From Spirodela intermedia (lineage: Eukaryota; Streptophyta; Magnoliopsida; Alismatales; Araceae), in assembly GCA_902729315.2 (NCBI GenBank), contig LR746280.1, forward strand, positions 2,786,501-2,850,500: DNA of 64,000 nt. Direction: 5' to 3'. A model generated the notes under the pieces. That model was not told where the DNA came from. It ran no database searches and was given only the letters and a program-made list of their open reading frames with translations. Made by a program: the position numbers and the translations under genes. Below, one piece after another: positions 12,601 through 25,061 of this stretch. The number at the start of each line of letters is the position of its first letter. The first letter of the stretch is position 1.

Positions 12601-14487
12601 AGTAAAAGTGATTACACTAAGCTACTTTGAATTTTTGGTCCATAAGTTTCTCTTATTTATCTTAAAATTGGTTTAATTTTATTTCAGCGTGAAAATTTCC
12701 ATGTACAAGGAACTTCTTACATGTGCTCATTTTTTTTGTTAGTAAACATGTTCCCCCATTTTTATTTTGACATGGTTATACAGATATATCTAATACATGT
12801 GTATGTGATGTAATTTAAATGAATTTGGGAACAAGTTTGTGTTAAGATGAAATTTATCTTCAACTGTACATAATTGTGATTGAATAAGTTATATTATATC
12901 CTTAACAAGATATATTGTCATGTTACATGGTCATAGGAATGATTTCATCAAGATGGAATAGATAGTCACAATATGTTATTTTATTTAGTGAGATAATTCT
13001 AATATATTTGTTGTTGTGAATGAAAACTGAAACTCCATGAAAGATGTTATTCAAAAGTGTCAATATTGTCTAGTATTATATTTTTAAAAAGACATGTACA
13101 TTAATATTTCTCTACAAGTATGGTTCAAGGGTGGTAGCACCATTTTTAAATTTAATGGTTAGGCAATTAGAATTATGAATCTAGTTGTTTGAAAATAAGT
13201 TGACTAAATGTGTGTTTAGTGTTTGTACTCAATGAAAGTAGTGGAACATGGGGGAGCTGGCCTAGGAAAACTAGAGATAGCTGATTGACATGCCTTTGTG
13301 TCTTCCTTCAACCCTTATCAAAGAAGTGAACTCACTCCCTAGTTGCACAAGCCGAAATTGAATGGGACTAATTTGTGACCATTGTGAGAAAGATTGATTC
13401 ATCCCCTTCTTACTTTTCTTATAACACAAGAAAAATATTTGATATTAGAGTCACCTTCTAGAAGGAGTTGTTATTCAAGGATACTAAATGATATTAATCT
13501 AGGAAACTAAATGCTTGAAAGGGGAGGCTGGTGGAGGCCCTATGATAGATATGTTGATTAATTTAAATAAGTATAAGAAAATGATTTTTTAAAGTTAAAG
13601 ACTACACCATTAATAGATTTTCTTGTGCATTAGACACAAATGAAGATGACTAAGTTTCAAATTATGAAATAGTTAAAGGAAAAAGGTACAAACTTTTCAA
13701 ATAAAGGGACATTCTAAGCGAGGGGGCCAAAATTGATACATTTGTACACAAGTAAAATATTTGTTTCAGTGGAAGAAAATGACTTTAGTATTGTTATGAT
13801 TCCCATATTTACTAATATTATTAATTGTCTCAAGATCAGAGGCAACTATGTTGTACTACATTGTACCATATATTTTGAGAACAGGGTAAGAAAAAGTTAA
13901 CATATTTTAGCTTGTCATTTCAACTTTTCTCAGTTAGAATAATTGTTTGAATTTAGGGCAGTCTAATTGAAATCATCAAAACACAGAAATCTCATTAAAG
14001 GTGCAAAATTGTGTCATGAAAAGCAATGAAACAAAGTGATGTAAATAACTTGACTATCACAACATGAGGACATAAGTTAGTGAAGAATAGCACCAAGTTA
14101 TCACATCACAACATGGCATAATGTGGCATGGCCGACACTTGTAGGGGGACATGGCAGCATGCCACATGACATAAAAACATTGAGGATATGATTTATTTTA
14201 TACCTCATTCATATACATATGAGTTAAGTACTAAAACGTTCTTTTCATTATTAGGTTTATTTGACCTTTTAAATTAGCTTATAATTTTCATATTTATCAT
14301 ATTAAACATTCATTCATTTTTCTATTTTTTAATAATATGCTAATTTATTCATTGAGATCATGGATGCTATAGGCTTCCTAAAGAGACTAGATGATTCATG
14401 ACCTCTTTATTAATTCTACATTTGTTAATTATTATCAAGATGGCAACTAACATGATTAATGATAGTTTCGACAAGAAATATGACATT
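12601..14487. other. AT-rich intergenic spacer
   Basis: No open frame of note, no terminal repeats and no RNA gene seen. A short segment near 14100-14170 repeats GGCATG/GCCAC words but forms no clear stem. This could be internal sequence of the copia-type element whose LTR fragment ends near 12600, but no pol or gag motif is readable. Confidence 0.35.
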
Positions 14488-16078
14488 TCTTAAAATTAAA
14501 TTTTTATGTTTTAATTAGTTATATTATATTATATTATATTATATTTTAACTTTCACAGTAAATATAGGAATATATTGTTAATTTTAGAAGCTTGAAGTTA
14601 AAACACCACATAATTTGTGATTACTTAGAAAAATAAAAGATTAAAATAGAAAAATATCACCATCCACTAACAAGCCAGCACTCAGCAACTAACATAGAGG
14701 GGTGCTGCGGTTGAGTGGGTAGACCCAAATTAGAGGAGTCATGAGTTGGACTCGAGTGGCGAGAGACTCACTTTGTGTATGGTGTATACTTTTGGTTGTG
14801 TTTAAATGCATACTATCTAATAATGTTTATAACTAAGACTTAATAAATTACTATATAGAAGTAAGTCTCAAGTCGAACATAGGGAGATTGATTAATCTGT
14901 CATGAAAATTAATTTAATTTTTATATAAAATGATTTTAATATTTTATTAATACTTAATAAAAATAATAAAATAGAAGGGTGAGGTGAGAAGAATAAAGGG
15001 AAGTAGAGAAAAGGAAAGAGAAAAAGAGAGAGTGAAGAGAGAAAGAAGAGAGAGAAAAGAGAACTCTCATGAGAGAGAAAAGGGATGAGATCTCTTGTGA
15101 AAGGGATAGAAAGAGAGAAGAGGAGAGAAATCTCACATGAGATGAAGAGAGAGAAAAGTCTCACAAGAGAGAGAAAGAGAAGGAGATCGATCAAGAAAGA
15201 GAGAGAAAAGAAGATATCTCATGAGAGACGAAGAGAGAAGAGAGGTCTCACGAGAGAGAGAGAGAGAAATAAGACAAAAATGAAGGAGGAGAGAAATACA
15301 GTTGACAAAACTTGATGAATGATCTTTGTTCTTCTTCTGAATCCTCTAAAACTCGTCTGAGATTAGGCCAAGATTATTTCCAACTTATTTTCTATTAATT
15401 TTTGCTGTCGAATTTAGACATATTCATACTCTCAATATTCTACAAATAATGAGGTTTTTTTTATTTTTGATTGTGAAATCACTAAGATTAAAGGTTTATT
15501 AATGAGTGTTTAACAGTTAAAATAAGTTGGAGACATTCGTGGCTGACTTCATGTCATGTGTGTGAATCCTCAAGAACACATTTGTCTGAGAAAATGGGTT
15601 GACCGTATTTCTCTCTTTTTTCATTTTCATCTTATTTTTCTCTCTCCCTCTCTTGTGAGATTTCTCTTCTCTTTTCGTCTATCATGAGATCTCTCCCTTT
15701 CTCTCCCTCTCTCTAGATCGATCTCCCTCTCTCTCATTCTCTCTCTCTCTTCATCACACGTGAGATTTCTCTCCTCTCTCTTTCTCTCCCTTTCGTGAGA
15801 GATCTCATTCCTTCTCTCTCTCGTGAGAATTCCCTCTTCTTTCTCTCTTTCCTCTCTTTTCTCCACTTCCCTTCCATTATTCTTCTCACCTCACCCTTCT
15901 ATTTTATTATTTCCATTAAATATTAATAAAATATTTAAATATCTTTATATATAAATTAAATTAGTTTTCAATCTCCTTGTTTTTGACATAAGACTTACTT
16001 CTATATTAATATTTTATTAAGTATTAGCTACAAATGTTATTAGATAGTACATTTAAACACAGTGACAAGTGCACACTA
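14488..16078 (+). repeat. 5' LTR of family B element, with internal inverted duplication
   Basis: The left end (from about 14488) aligns with the start of the 3' LTR at 21811, and the right end (15309-16078) aligns with 23163-23979. Between them, 14775-15308 is the reverse complement of the LTR's own 3' half. The copy is therefore a palindrome with arms of about 0.5 kb (about 14790-15308 against 15598-16070) around a spacer of about 290 bp. The middle of the normal LTR (equivalent to about 22100-23160) is missing. The GAGAGA- and TCTCTC-rich arms give the open frames seen at 14892-15315 and 15627-15866, which are not genes. Confidence 0.8.
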
Positions 16079-16084
16079 TCTTTT

Positions 16085-16102
16085 TGACATTGTTGCTAGG
16101 GA
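16085..16102 (+). other. Degraded tRNA-Asp primer-binding site
   Basis: TGACATTGTTGCTAGGGA follows the 5' LTR end by six bases. The primer site common in plant gypsy elements, complementary to the 3' end of tRNA-Asp, is TGGCGCCGTTGCCGGGGA. Thirteen of 18 positions agree, and all five differences are C to T or G to A, the expected result of methylcytosine deamination. Confidence 0.75.
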
Positions 16103-16559
16103 GATTTGTTTTTAATTGGTGTTAATTGATTTAGTTTCATATTTCAGTGATTTTTTAAAAAAATCATTATTTTATTATTTTGATTTAAATAGTATTTCAA
16201 AAAAAAAGTTTATTAGGCTCATTTGATTTCTATATACATTTCTTTCATAAGTTAGAATTTTAAATCTTTGGTTTCTATTTATTTACTTAAGTATCTTAAT
16301 TTTTCATGGATTCTATACTCCTCTTCGACACATTTATTAGAATCATATCTTCATGTCATGATCATCGCTAGATTTAAATTTTGAAAAACTGATTTATGAA
16401 CAGTAAACACAACTTACAACCAATCTTAAAAAATCCAGCTACCAATCAATCTAAGAATTTAGGGGCACAAGAAAACGAAATTTACCACCAGTATTAGAGA
16501 CTACGGCAATAGAAAAAGGAAAAAAAATATCTTCTATAAATCCCAGAATAGATCATCCA

Positions 16560-17470
16560 GCTCAAAAGAGTGAAAATATTGAAAATACTCAACCTTATAA
16601 ACCTATGCATGATTAGATAGACTTACTTTGCAAGTTTTACCTTCTCTTTTGCCAAATGTTCATTTTGATATTTGTCATAGCACTCTACAAATGCTTCTTG
16701 AATTTCGTGGGTTAGCTAATGAGGAACCACATCAACATATTCTTTGATTTTTAACTGTATGTGAGCTTATTCATTTTCCTAATATTCCTCAAGATGCACT
16801 TAGGTTACTTCTCTTTCATATTCATTGCATGATAAAGCTATAAATTGGCTCACATCATTACCACATGAGATCACCACATGGTTAGAGGTAGAGCAAGTAT
16901 TTTTGAGAAAATTCCATCCCGTTAGTAAGACTCATGCCATGTGGAAAACTATTCTCCAATTTGCTTAAAAATCAGGAAAAGCATTCCATGAATCTTGAGA
17001 AAGATTCAAGGAGATTCAAAAGAGATGCCCACATCATGGAATTGCCAAATGATAATTAAATCATGTATTTTATGATGGTGTATCTAAATAAGATAAAAAC
17101 ACTATAGATGTGGCATGTGGAGGCACATTCATGAGTAGGGATGAGGATGAAATTTATAAATTATATAAAAATTTGAGTGAGAATTCAGCTAAATGTGAAT
17201 CTTTTGCTTTATATAATTTCAGCAATAGTGAAAATAAAAGAGATATGTTTGAGGTTAGAAATCATGATGCATTAGACATTAGAAATGAAGTTAGTGAGGT
17301 TTATCAAAAGTCAAATGTTTTATATGATCATTTGCTGCATAAAAAGTAACCTACACAACCTGCACAACATTTATATTCTAGATGTTCATTATGTGGTAGG
17401 ACTGATCATTATGAATCTCAATGTCCAAATTTAGATTAAGAGCATGCACATGCACTTTATGATCATAGGA
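16560..17470 (+). pseudogene. Gypsy gag relic with zinc knuckle
   Basis: Broken frames read as a plant gypsy capsid: first a FRGLANEEPHQH-like stretch (about 16705-16740) and a following NIPQDALRLLLF segment, then RCPHHGI-type sequence (about 17015-17045), then an intact stretch at 17110-17349 containing CGGTFMSR and a Glu/Asn-rich tail. A CCHC zinc knuckle, CX2CX4HX4C, lies at 17383-17424. Several stops and frameshifts interrupt it, for example after the CEL/HFP region. This family normally packages element RNA in virus-like particles. This copy cannot make an intact Gag. Confidence 0.7.
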
Positions 17471-18189
17471 ATCAGTCAAATCTTTCTTGGAAAAATCAGA
17501 ATAATTTATTAAAATTTCAAATTATTGTATGAATTCTCAATCATTTCCTAGACCTAACCATATATTTAGACCTCCTCATCAACCACAATATAATGCTAAG
17601 CCCTCTTTTCAGCAAAATACTCATAATTTGTAGCAAGGTATTCATTAGCCACCAGCTCAAAATTTCATCCCTTCTTCTTCAAGTTCAGTCCCTAATTTCA
17701 GTCTGCAATATCCTAATTCATATCAAAATCAATCTGGTATGAATTCAAATTCAATGCAACAGTTTATGAGATAAATGAAATAGTAATTTCAAGAAATAAA
17801 TACATCAGTGATAAAGATGATGGAGCAAATTAGGTAAAAAAATCAGTAAACAACCCTTAGACTAGAAAAGAAAATAGGTAAGCTAGCCTTGGCCCATTCA
17901 AAATGTGAAATAGGTCTTCTTCCTAGTCAACCCATCATGAACCCATGAAATCAACCTTTTAATAGTCATGAACCATCTACATCTCAAGGTTTTGAAAATG
18001 TAGAAGTAGTGACCACTTTGAGGAGTGGAAAGCAACTCAAAGATCCATATACTCTAGATTTTTTAGAAAAACAAGTTCATGATGATGAAGTGTTGAATGA
18101 TGATGATAATGATCATAATAGTTTATTTTCTGATGATGAGAATTTAGCAAAAGAAAAAAGAAAAAAAAAGAAAAAGTAGAAGTACCACC

Positions 18190-20560
18190 CATTCCTATTT
18201 TATCACAGCAAGATGAGCTTAGAAAAATAGTCCACTTTCCTAAGGCATTAGAATCGAAACTTAAGAAAAGAGCTGAACTTAATGAAGAGCTTATGAAAAT
18301 ATTTAAACATGTCATATCTATATTCCTTTGACAGATACAATCAAACATATACCTGCATATATAAAATTTTGAGAAAAATTATACACACTTCATACGTCAC
18401 CTTGGAAGATATCTTTATTTGAAGAGATTAGTGCCATTATTTCTCATTCTTTGCCTAGGAAATGTAAGGATCCAGTAGCACCTTTCATCTCATGTAAAGT
18501 AGGTGGCACTACATTTAGAAATGTGCTCTTATATTTGGGAGCAAGTGTTAATTTATTAACTTTGGTTGTTTTTGAAAATTTAAAACTAGGAGAACTAAAA
18601 CCAACTTTAGTGGAACTTGAGCTAGCTGATAGATCCATTAAAACACCTAAGGGTCTCCTAGAAGATGCAATCATTAATGTTAAAGGATGTAGATTTTTAG
18701 TAGATTTTCTAATTTTAGATATTCCTATTTTAGATAATCTTACTTATACAATGATGTGACTCAATCATTGTATATTAAATTACGTAAATCTAAAATTTAT
18801 AAAACTAGAAAATATGAATTTTTAGATATTTAGAAGTATTTTTGAATAAATATATTAATTATAATTCCATAAAACTTCTAAAACTAACGATAATTTTCCA
18901 AGTCTATCATAGGGAGGTAATATAATATCTGGTAATTATTCAGAATTTTTCTCAATGAATATGATTTTCTATGAATTTTATACTAGGAAATGAAAAGGAA
19001 ATATATTTAAAATTCACAAAAAAGGGAAATAAGGGTGCAGACGTTAGGATGACATCAATGCCCAGCGAACATGAATCGAACGAAAATAGAGTTCCACTTG
19101 GCGATTCTTACGTAAATGATTACATATGATTTAATTAATCAAATTAGGATCTGTAAAAGTCGAAAGAATCGTAATAGAACAAAGTATATTTTGACAAATT
19201 AAAATCACAAATATTATCACTAAATGAAGCGTAAAGTAAGTTGAAAGTAGGAAAATAGAGTTCCGATGTCGCAATGGCAATGCGTCGACGATACACCGAA
19301 ATCCTTAGCATTCGGGAGGATGGTCGTGTAGTGTCCATGGGCTCAAAGGTTCTCTTTGGACAAAGACGACGTGGGCAATCTCTAGATCTTCTCGCGAAGT
19401 CTAGAGATTAATGAAATGGGTCGTCAAGTCATCTCTAGTTGCTATCATCTAGCAGAGTAGAAAAATGGTGACTTTACAGCTCTTCGGCGGCTGTCACCTG
19501 ATGGAGAGGAGCTGAATGGAGGTGGAGTGCGTGTCAGGGAGCTTCATCCTCAGGTCCACACAGCAAAAGGAGACTCTTCATCACATCTGATATGCTATTA
19601 GGAGCTGGCGGCTCATCTCCTGACGGATCTTCCTCTTCTCTACGACGACTTGTTCGTCGATCAATCAGAGATGATTTACTCGATGGATTCACGATCCTTT
19701 TATGGTGAATCCTTCAGCAATTTGAGTAACAATGCTCCGCGAATCACGTTGACGAGATTTTTGCCGATGATCCAGCGATTCTAGTTGCTTAATCTTTCAC
19801 CGGCGAACTGCAAGAAAGTCGCGATAATCAGATAAAAATATGAGTTTTGGCTCTAGGAGGATTCGAACCCACACCAATCACCCGCCTCTTCTAAGGAAGG
19901 TGTGATGTGGGTTTAGTCCCACATCAGTTGTGCATTGATTTTTCGGATAAATATATAGTAATGTTAGATTTCCAAGCAAAGTTTCTTCTCTCACGTGTAT
20001 GACCACTCCTTGCCCCACAGTCAGCTAGCCACCGGTGACGTGGAAGGGGAGTGGTGCACACGTGCCCCTATTAGTCCAAGCCGCTCGAGCCCCTGCTCGC
20101 GGCTTACTCCCCAATTGAGCTTCTAACCCGCTTGTAGGCCCGGCTGGTCTGTGGGTCCCCCCATTTTGTAATATTTTTATTTTTATTTTTTGTTCTTTAT
20201 TTATCTCAAAAGTAAGATTGTAAAAATTATATAAAATCACATAACTACTCAAAAAATCATTTTAATCAATTGAAAATCACTTTTCACACTTTAACACAAA
20301 TATAAGTCTATTTATCATGAGTTAAGGCTAAAACTATATTATTTATTAATTATTAACTCATGATAATGAAGACTTATCATGCAACAATTATTTTAGGATG
20401 CCTATTTCTTGCTACAGCCAAGGCAAATATTGATTGTGAAAATGGGATTATAAATATAAAATATGAAGGTCAGAATATCTCTTTAAATATTTTTAGTAGT
20501 TGAAGATTTTTTAAAAAGGAAGACGATAATTATGAAGATACTAAGTTAATTTATTCTTGC
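18190..20560 (+). pseudogene. Gypsy aspartic protease relic, split by a solo LTR
   Basis: The frame at 18451-18759 shows the retropepsin-like region of gypsy Pol. A linker KCKDPVAPF is followed by an LGASVNLL segment where the active site normally reads D-L-G-A-S, then LADRSIKTPKG and VDFLILD. The catalytic Asp position is Tyr (YLGAS). The frame stops where the family A solo LTR enters at 18752. The missing continuation, a LFLATAKANIDCENG-like segment, resumes at about 20385, just right of that LTR. Retropepsin matures Gag-Pol; this copy is dead by active-site loss, stop codons and insertion. No reverse transcriptase follows. Confidence 0.7.
18752..20379 (-). mobile_element. Solo LTR, family A copy 3, nested in the gypsy protease
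   Basis: Reverse complement of copy 2. Read on the minus strand it begins TGATAAGTCTTCATTATCATG and ends GAGTCACATCA. Length is 1,628 bp. Flanks are TACAA (18747-18751) and TGCAA (20380-20384), a 5-bp target-site duplication with one transition. Protease-like coding resumes directly on the right, so the insertion postdates the gypsy element. No coding capacity of its own. It retains many CpG sites. Confidence 0.9.
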
Positions 20561-20690
20561 ATAGAGGAATTGAATTATGTTCAGCAAGTTGATCAATTAA
20601 TTTTTTCATTCCATGCCCATGCATTAAGTCAAAAATATTATAGGAAAGAGGCATTAGATGATGACACAACATTCATGCAATCATCATAGA

Positions 20691-20743
20691 TTGATGTTTG
20701 GCTAAAGACGTTAAACTTAGTGTTGATTGGGAAGCAACCCAAT
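20691..20743 (+). other. Conserved post-pol tract of plant gypsy elements
   Basis: GACGTTAAAC at 20707-20716 and TTGGGAAGCAACCCAA at 20727-20742 correspond to the GACGTTAAA and TTGGGAGGCAACCCAA words that follow the pol frame in many plant Ty3/gypsy elements. Here the tract lies only about 150 bp after protease-derived sequence. This locates a deletion that removed reverse transcriptase, RNase H and integrase. Confidence 0.65.
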
Positions 20744-21795
20744 AATTTTATTTTTATAGAATTTAATTAGTGTTTTGTTGTTAATAAATTTAGAATTTCG
20801 TTGATCTTGATTTTATTTCAGTAGTACCTCATACATTTATGTTTTATCATGTTATAATTGCTAATAAATTTATGTTTTATATATTTTGCTAGTAATTGTA
20901 TTTTAAATTTATTACTGTCATAGTTACAAAAGATATAAAACATAAATGTATGAGATACTATTGAAATTTATTACTATCATGTTATTATGTTTTAAATTCA
21001 TAAATTTTGTTTCGAAGTTTAGTTTGATAATAAATTTCATCTCATTGAGGAGAATTCCAATCTTAATTGGAGGGAGGAAAGAAAATTCAGTTAGATTTAT
21101 TTCATGAATAATTAGCATAGAAGGAAAATTTAAAACTAATATTGATGAATTCATGGATTTCTACATTTTTCCTATAAGATGGTAAGTTCATTTAAGTATG
21201 AAGGTTAAAGTGTATTAGATTTAGTGACTGCAAGTGATAAAAAAAAAATGTAGTACATCGAAGGATGAAATATTTTCAGAAGATATCTTGATGATCATGA
21301 TCCATATGTTATGAATTCACATTTTGAATTAGTAAGAATCATAAAGTTAAATGTGATGAGGTTGAAATTGTATAAAAATTATTGGAAGCTAGACATTCCT
21401 AGTATAAGGAATCTTAAGTAGTTGACTATTTGTCTTATATATATAGATAAAAGAAAATCATCATATGATAGAATGTAAGACCCAACTTTGAAAGGTTGAG
21501 TAAACTTTTGATCATTTAATTAGTGATTTCTGAAAATGAAAGATGTTGAATTTCATGCATTGAAGAGAATGAAAGTTAAGATAAATATTTTTTGAAATAG
21601 TTCATTTGGATATGGAAATATTTTTTTATTTTTTGATCTTGTAGGAAACTATTTTGAATCAAATGATTACCTAAATATTTATTTGAATGCCATCTCTAGT
21701 GGAAAAATGAGAAAATAAATGATTAATGTAAAAGAATTAATAAATAACTTCAACTTTGTAAGTCTTTTGCTTATTGCTAGGGACTAGCAAATTTC
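20744..21795 (+). other. Unassigned 3' internal region of the gypsy element
   Basis: AT-rich DNA between the post-pol tract and the polypurine tract. All frames are closed by stops. Words such as TAAATTTATGTTTTAT recur near 20830-20960 and 20985-21005, suggesting a small local duplication. No extra gene, such as an envelope-like frame, is recognisable. Confidence 0.4.
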
Positions 21796-21810
21796 AAAGT
21801 TGGGGGTATT
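21796..21810 (+). other. Polypurine tract before the 3' LTR
   Basis: AAAGTTGGGGGTATT lies directly before the TGTTAAAGC start of the 3' LTR. A purine-rich G-run with a short T-containing tail at exactly this place is typical of plant gypsy plus-strand primers. It fixes the LTR start at 21811 and the element orientation as plus. Confidence 0.75.
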
Positions 21811-23979
21811 TGTTAAAGCTAGATTTATGTATTTTAATTATTTTAATTATTTTATTTTGTTAACATTCAGAATAAATATACAATATATTGTTAATTTTAA
21901 AAGTCTAAAGTTAAAATACTTAGCGTAATTTTTTATTATTAAAAAATAATATATATATAAAATCTTCTACTCGCTACTAAGGAACCACTCGATGGCTGAC
22001 CTAGAGTGGAGACAATAGTTGAGCAGGTAGACCCAAATTGGGGGAGCCATGAGCTGGGCTCGAGTGGCGAAGGCTTCACTTCGTGCACATGTGCATCGCT
22101 CCCCTTTCACACCTTAGTGGCCAACCAGTCATGGGGTAAGGAGCGCTTGTTACACATGTGTGTGTGCGAGGGCAGACCACTTTATTGTCTTTTCCCAAGA
22201 TGATCTTGGACATTATTTTATTTCAGGAGAAGGAATCTTTGTTGAGAGACCATAACTTTAGTTTGTTATATTGGCATACATGTCCTAAATATTTCTGATG
22301 TGGGACTAAATATTTTCGTTTGTTTCAGCATAGTCATTTGAAGTGTAGTGTGATCTAATAGTATGTAGAGAGCGTAATCATTTGATTAGTCTGATCTTGT
22401 GATTGGCGAACCGCCACGATACTAGATGTATAAAGCGATCCATTGGCAATTTGTAAATCCAATGTCACTCACCACGCACGTGGCGTTAAAAGATGATTTG
22501 ATGACTATGAGGAGCCACAGTACTAGAACTTAAGTTTCTGATTGACAACAATTCGGGGCGGGTTGATCTTGCGTCGCTTAGTGCGGCATGCACCAAGCTC
22601 ATTTGATCTAGCAATTGTCAAAGCGCCACGATACTAAGAACTTAAGTCTTAATACATATCACCATTAGGGACGTAAAGATAATAATCAATTATTATCTAG
22701 AAAAATAGACATTATTGATTATCTTAAAAATCCCGATGGCAGTCACGAATATGCAGTCTATTCTTCCCTCCTTTTGCACGATTGACGTCTCTAGTGATCA
22801 ACAAGCTTCTTCCTTCCTCCTTCAGTTGCACTCATGGCCTCCAGCAAGTGGTCAACTCTTTTCTTGTCCCCCTAGACAATGGTGACAACGTGGTTGACCC
22901 GTCTTTTAATCGATCTCACTAGCAAGTGATGTAGTGCTTTTGGATGATACTTCTATGACTTTTGACGTGGTGCGGCACATTTGGACGAAACTAAGTTACC
23001 ACACTAGTGTCTCCAGTTACCTAGGAGGTAGACTAAAGTTGGACAACAATTTATTTCCTATTTTCAACATTCACTTACCTATTTTTATTATTTATTTACA
23101 TTTTACGACAAATTCTTTCCATTTCATGCACGTTTCAATTGAAATGAGTAGAACTAATTCAAAACTTGATGAATGATCTTTGTTCTTCTTCTTAATCCTC
23201 TGAAACTCATATGAGATTAAGCTAAGATTGTTTTCAATTTATTTTCTATTAATTTTCACAGTCAAATCTTAACATATTCATATTCTTGACATTCCTCGAA
23301 TAATGAGTATTTTTTCTATTTTTGAATGTGAAATCATCAAGATTAAAGGTTTATTAATGAGCGTTCAATGGTTAAAATAAGTTGGAGACATTCACAACTG
23401 ACCTCATGTCATGTGTGTGAATCCTTGAGCATATATTCATTCGAGAAAACGAGTTGACCATATTTCTCTCTTTCTTCATTTTCATCTTATTTTTCTCTCC
23501 CTCTCTTGTGAGATCTCTCTTCTCTCTCGATCTCTCGTGAGATCTCTCCCTTTCTCTCCCTCTCTCTTGATTGATTTCCTTCTCTTTCTCTCTCTAGATC
23601 AATCTCCCTCTCTCTCATTCTCTCTCTCCTATCTCATGTGAGATTTCTCTCCTCCTCTCTCTTTCTCTCCCTTTCACGAGAGATCTCATCCCTTCTCTCT
23701 CTTGTGAGAATTCTCTCTTCTTTCTCTCTTTTCCTCCATTTTTTTCTTTGCTTCCTTTTTGTTATTCTTCTCACCTCACCCTTCTATTTTATTATTTCTG
23801 TTGAATAATAATAAAATATTAAAATAACTTTATATATAAATTAAATTAATTTTCATGACATATTAATCAATCTCCATATGTTCGACTTGAGACTTACTTC
23901 TATACTAATATTTTATTAAGTCTTTGTTATAAATATTATTAGATAGTGTGCATTTAAACACAACGACAATTACACACCA
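21811..23979 (+). repeat. 3' LTR of family B element
   Basis: A 2,169-bp LTR beginning TGTTAAAGC and ending ACACACCA, with relatives at 14488-16078 (rearranged) and about 60756-62846. It shares a block of about 80 bp with the family A LTR (22085-22160 against 11007-11090), including the words GTGGCCAACCAGTC and GGGGTAAGGAGCG. TCTC-rich sequence with repeated TCTCGTGAGATCTCTC words fills about 23465-23735. Frames at 22006-22203 and 22934-23176 are chance. Confidence 0.82.
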
Positions 23980-24659
23980 AAAGTTATTTCTAATATTCTT
24001 AATTATCAAGAATGTTATTTCAGTTACTAAAATCTGAGTTCAAGATATTTACTTGAGGGTGAAAGGTATATTGAATAGGTTCATATAAGTTTGGCTTTTA
24101 AATCATCAAGTCAATGAATAGATTATTGCTTTTGAAGTAATTTACTAGATCCTAATCAAATTATGGTTTTAAAACAACATAAGATAAATAAAAATATTAT
24201 GATTTATCAATATTAAGAACTGTTTTGACACAAGATATCCGAAAAGACTTAAAGCACATAGTTTATCAAATTTTTGGCTGTTTGAATTTGTGTTTATTCT
24301 AAGAAAAATAGATGTTAAAGGTATTGGAGATATGATAAGCTTTTCCCAGATGATTCAACTATAAATACCAAGGTGTTTGTATGGATAATTAGACTATACA
24401 TCAATCTCTTCACCACGATCTCCTTTTGAGTGTAGTACCCATATTGAGAAACCAATGAGAAATCAGTGAGATGTGAAGAAACGCTGAAGTTTGAGAAAGT
24501 AGTAACTCCAACATTGATTATCAAGCCCTTGAGCAGTCCTTCAAGCTTTATGCCCTTCAGAAGTAATGATGTGGCATCCTATAACTGTGAATCTAGATGG
24601 GAGATTATGAGTGAATCTTTAAGACAATTGAGCCTATTTATTAGTTGTTGTGAATGGAC
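23980..24659. other. Unassigned DNA between retrotransposon pieces
   Basis: AT-rich and without domain matches. Open frames at 24315-24524 (minus) and 24466-24684 (plus) overlap each other antisense and resemble nothing known. This is probably internal or flanking sequence of the decayed copia-type element to the right. Confidence 0.35.
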
Positions 24660-24870
24660 ATACAATAGTAGTGAAGCTCAATAATAAGTTTTTTTAGAGA
24701 GTGGATATAACTAGTGACCTGAACCATTATAAAATTATAGTATGTTCTAAGTGAACTAGGAAACTCATTTTACTATAGTCTGGAGCATCATTTTAAGCTA
24801 TGAACCAAAAGGAAAAAAATAAGATAAATTCAACCTTTCTATTTTTGATCTTAGTGCTGAGAAAAAATAC
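24660..24870 (+). repeat. Copia-type LTR fragment, second piece
   Basis: Contains GAAGCTCAATAATAAG, then AGAGAGTGGATATAACTAG, GAACCATTATAAAATTATAG and AAATTCAACC. These occur in the same order as in 12328-12600 and 25980-26250. It is a truncated 3' part of the same SIRE/Maximus-like LTR. Limits are approximate. Confidence 0.4.
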
Positions 24871-25061
24871 AACACTTTAAGTTATTGAGAATGGTGATGA
24901 CTATATAGTGTTGGATATAAGGTTGTATTTAGACTAAAAAGGGGCCATTGTATTAGCTTTTTTGCTTTTTTTAAGTTTAATATCCTTGCAAAGTAAAAAC
25001 AAATAGACTTGAGCCTTTCTAGTTTAGTGACATTGTGAAGCATATTAGAGGGTTTGGAAGT

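Larger units (their letters stand above)
14488..23979 (+). mobile_element. Ty3/gypsy-type retrotransposon, family B, non-autonomous relic
   Basis: The order is 5' LTR (14488-16078), degraded tRNA-Asp primer-binding site (16085-16102), gag relic with a zinc knuckle, aspartic protease relic, a conserved post-pol tract (about 20691-20743), polypurine tract (21796-21810) and 3' LTR (21811-23979). A family A solo LTR (18752-20379, opposite strand) is nested in the protease. Without it the internal region is about 4.1 kb, and reverse transcriptase, RNase H and integrase are absent. Gag-pro type and PBS place it with plant gypsy elements of the Athila/Tat-like lineages. No clear target-site duplication was found; the immediate flanks differ. 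Confidence 0.85.
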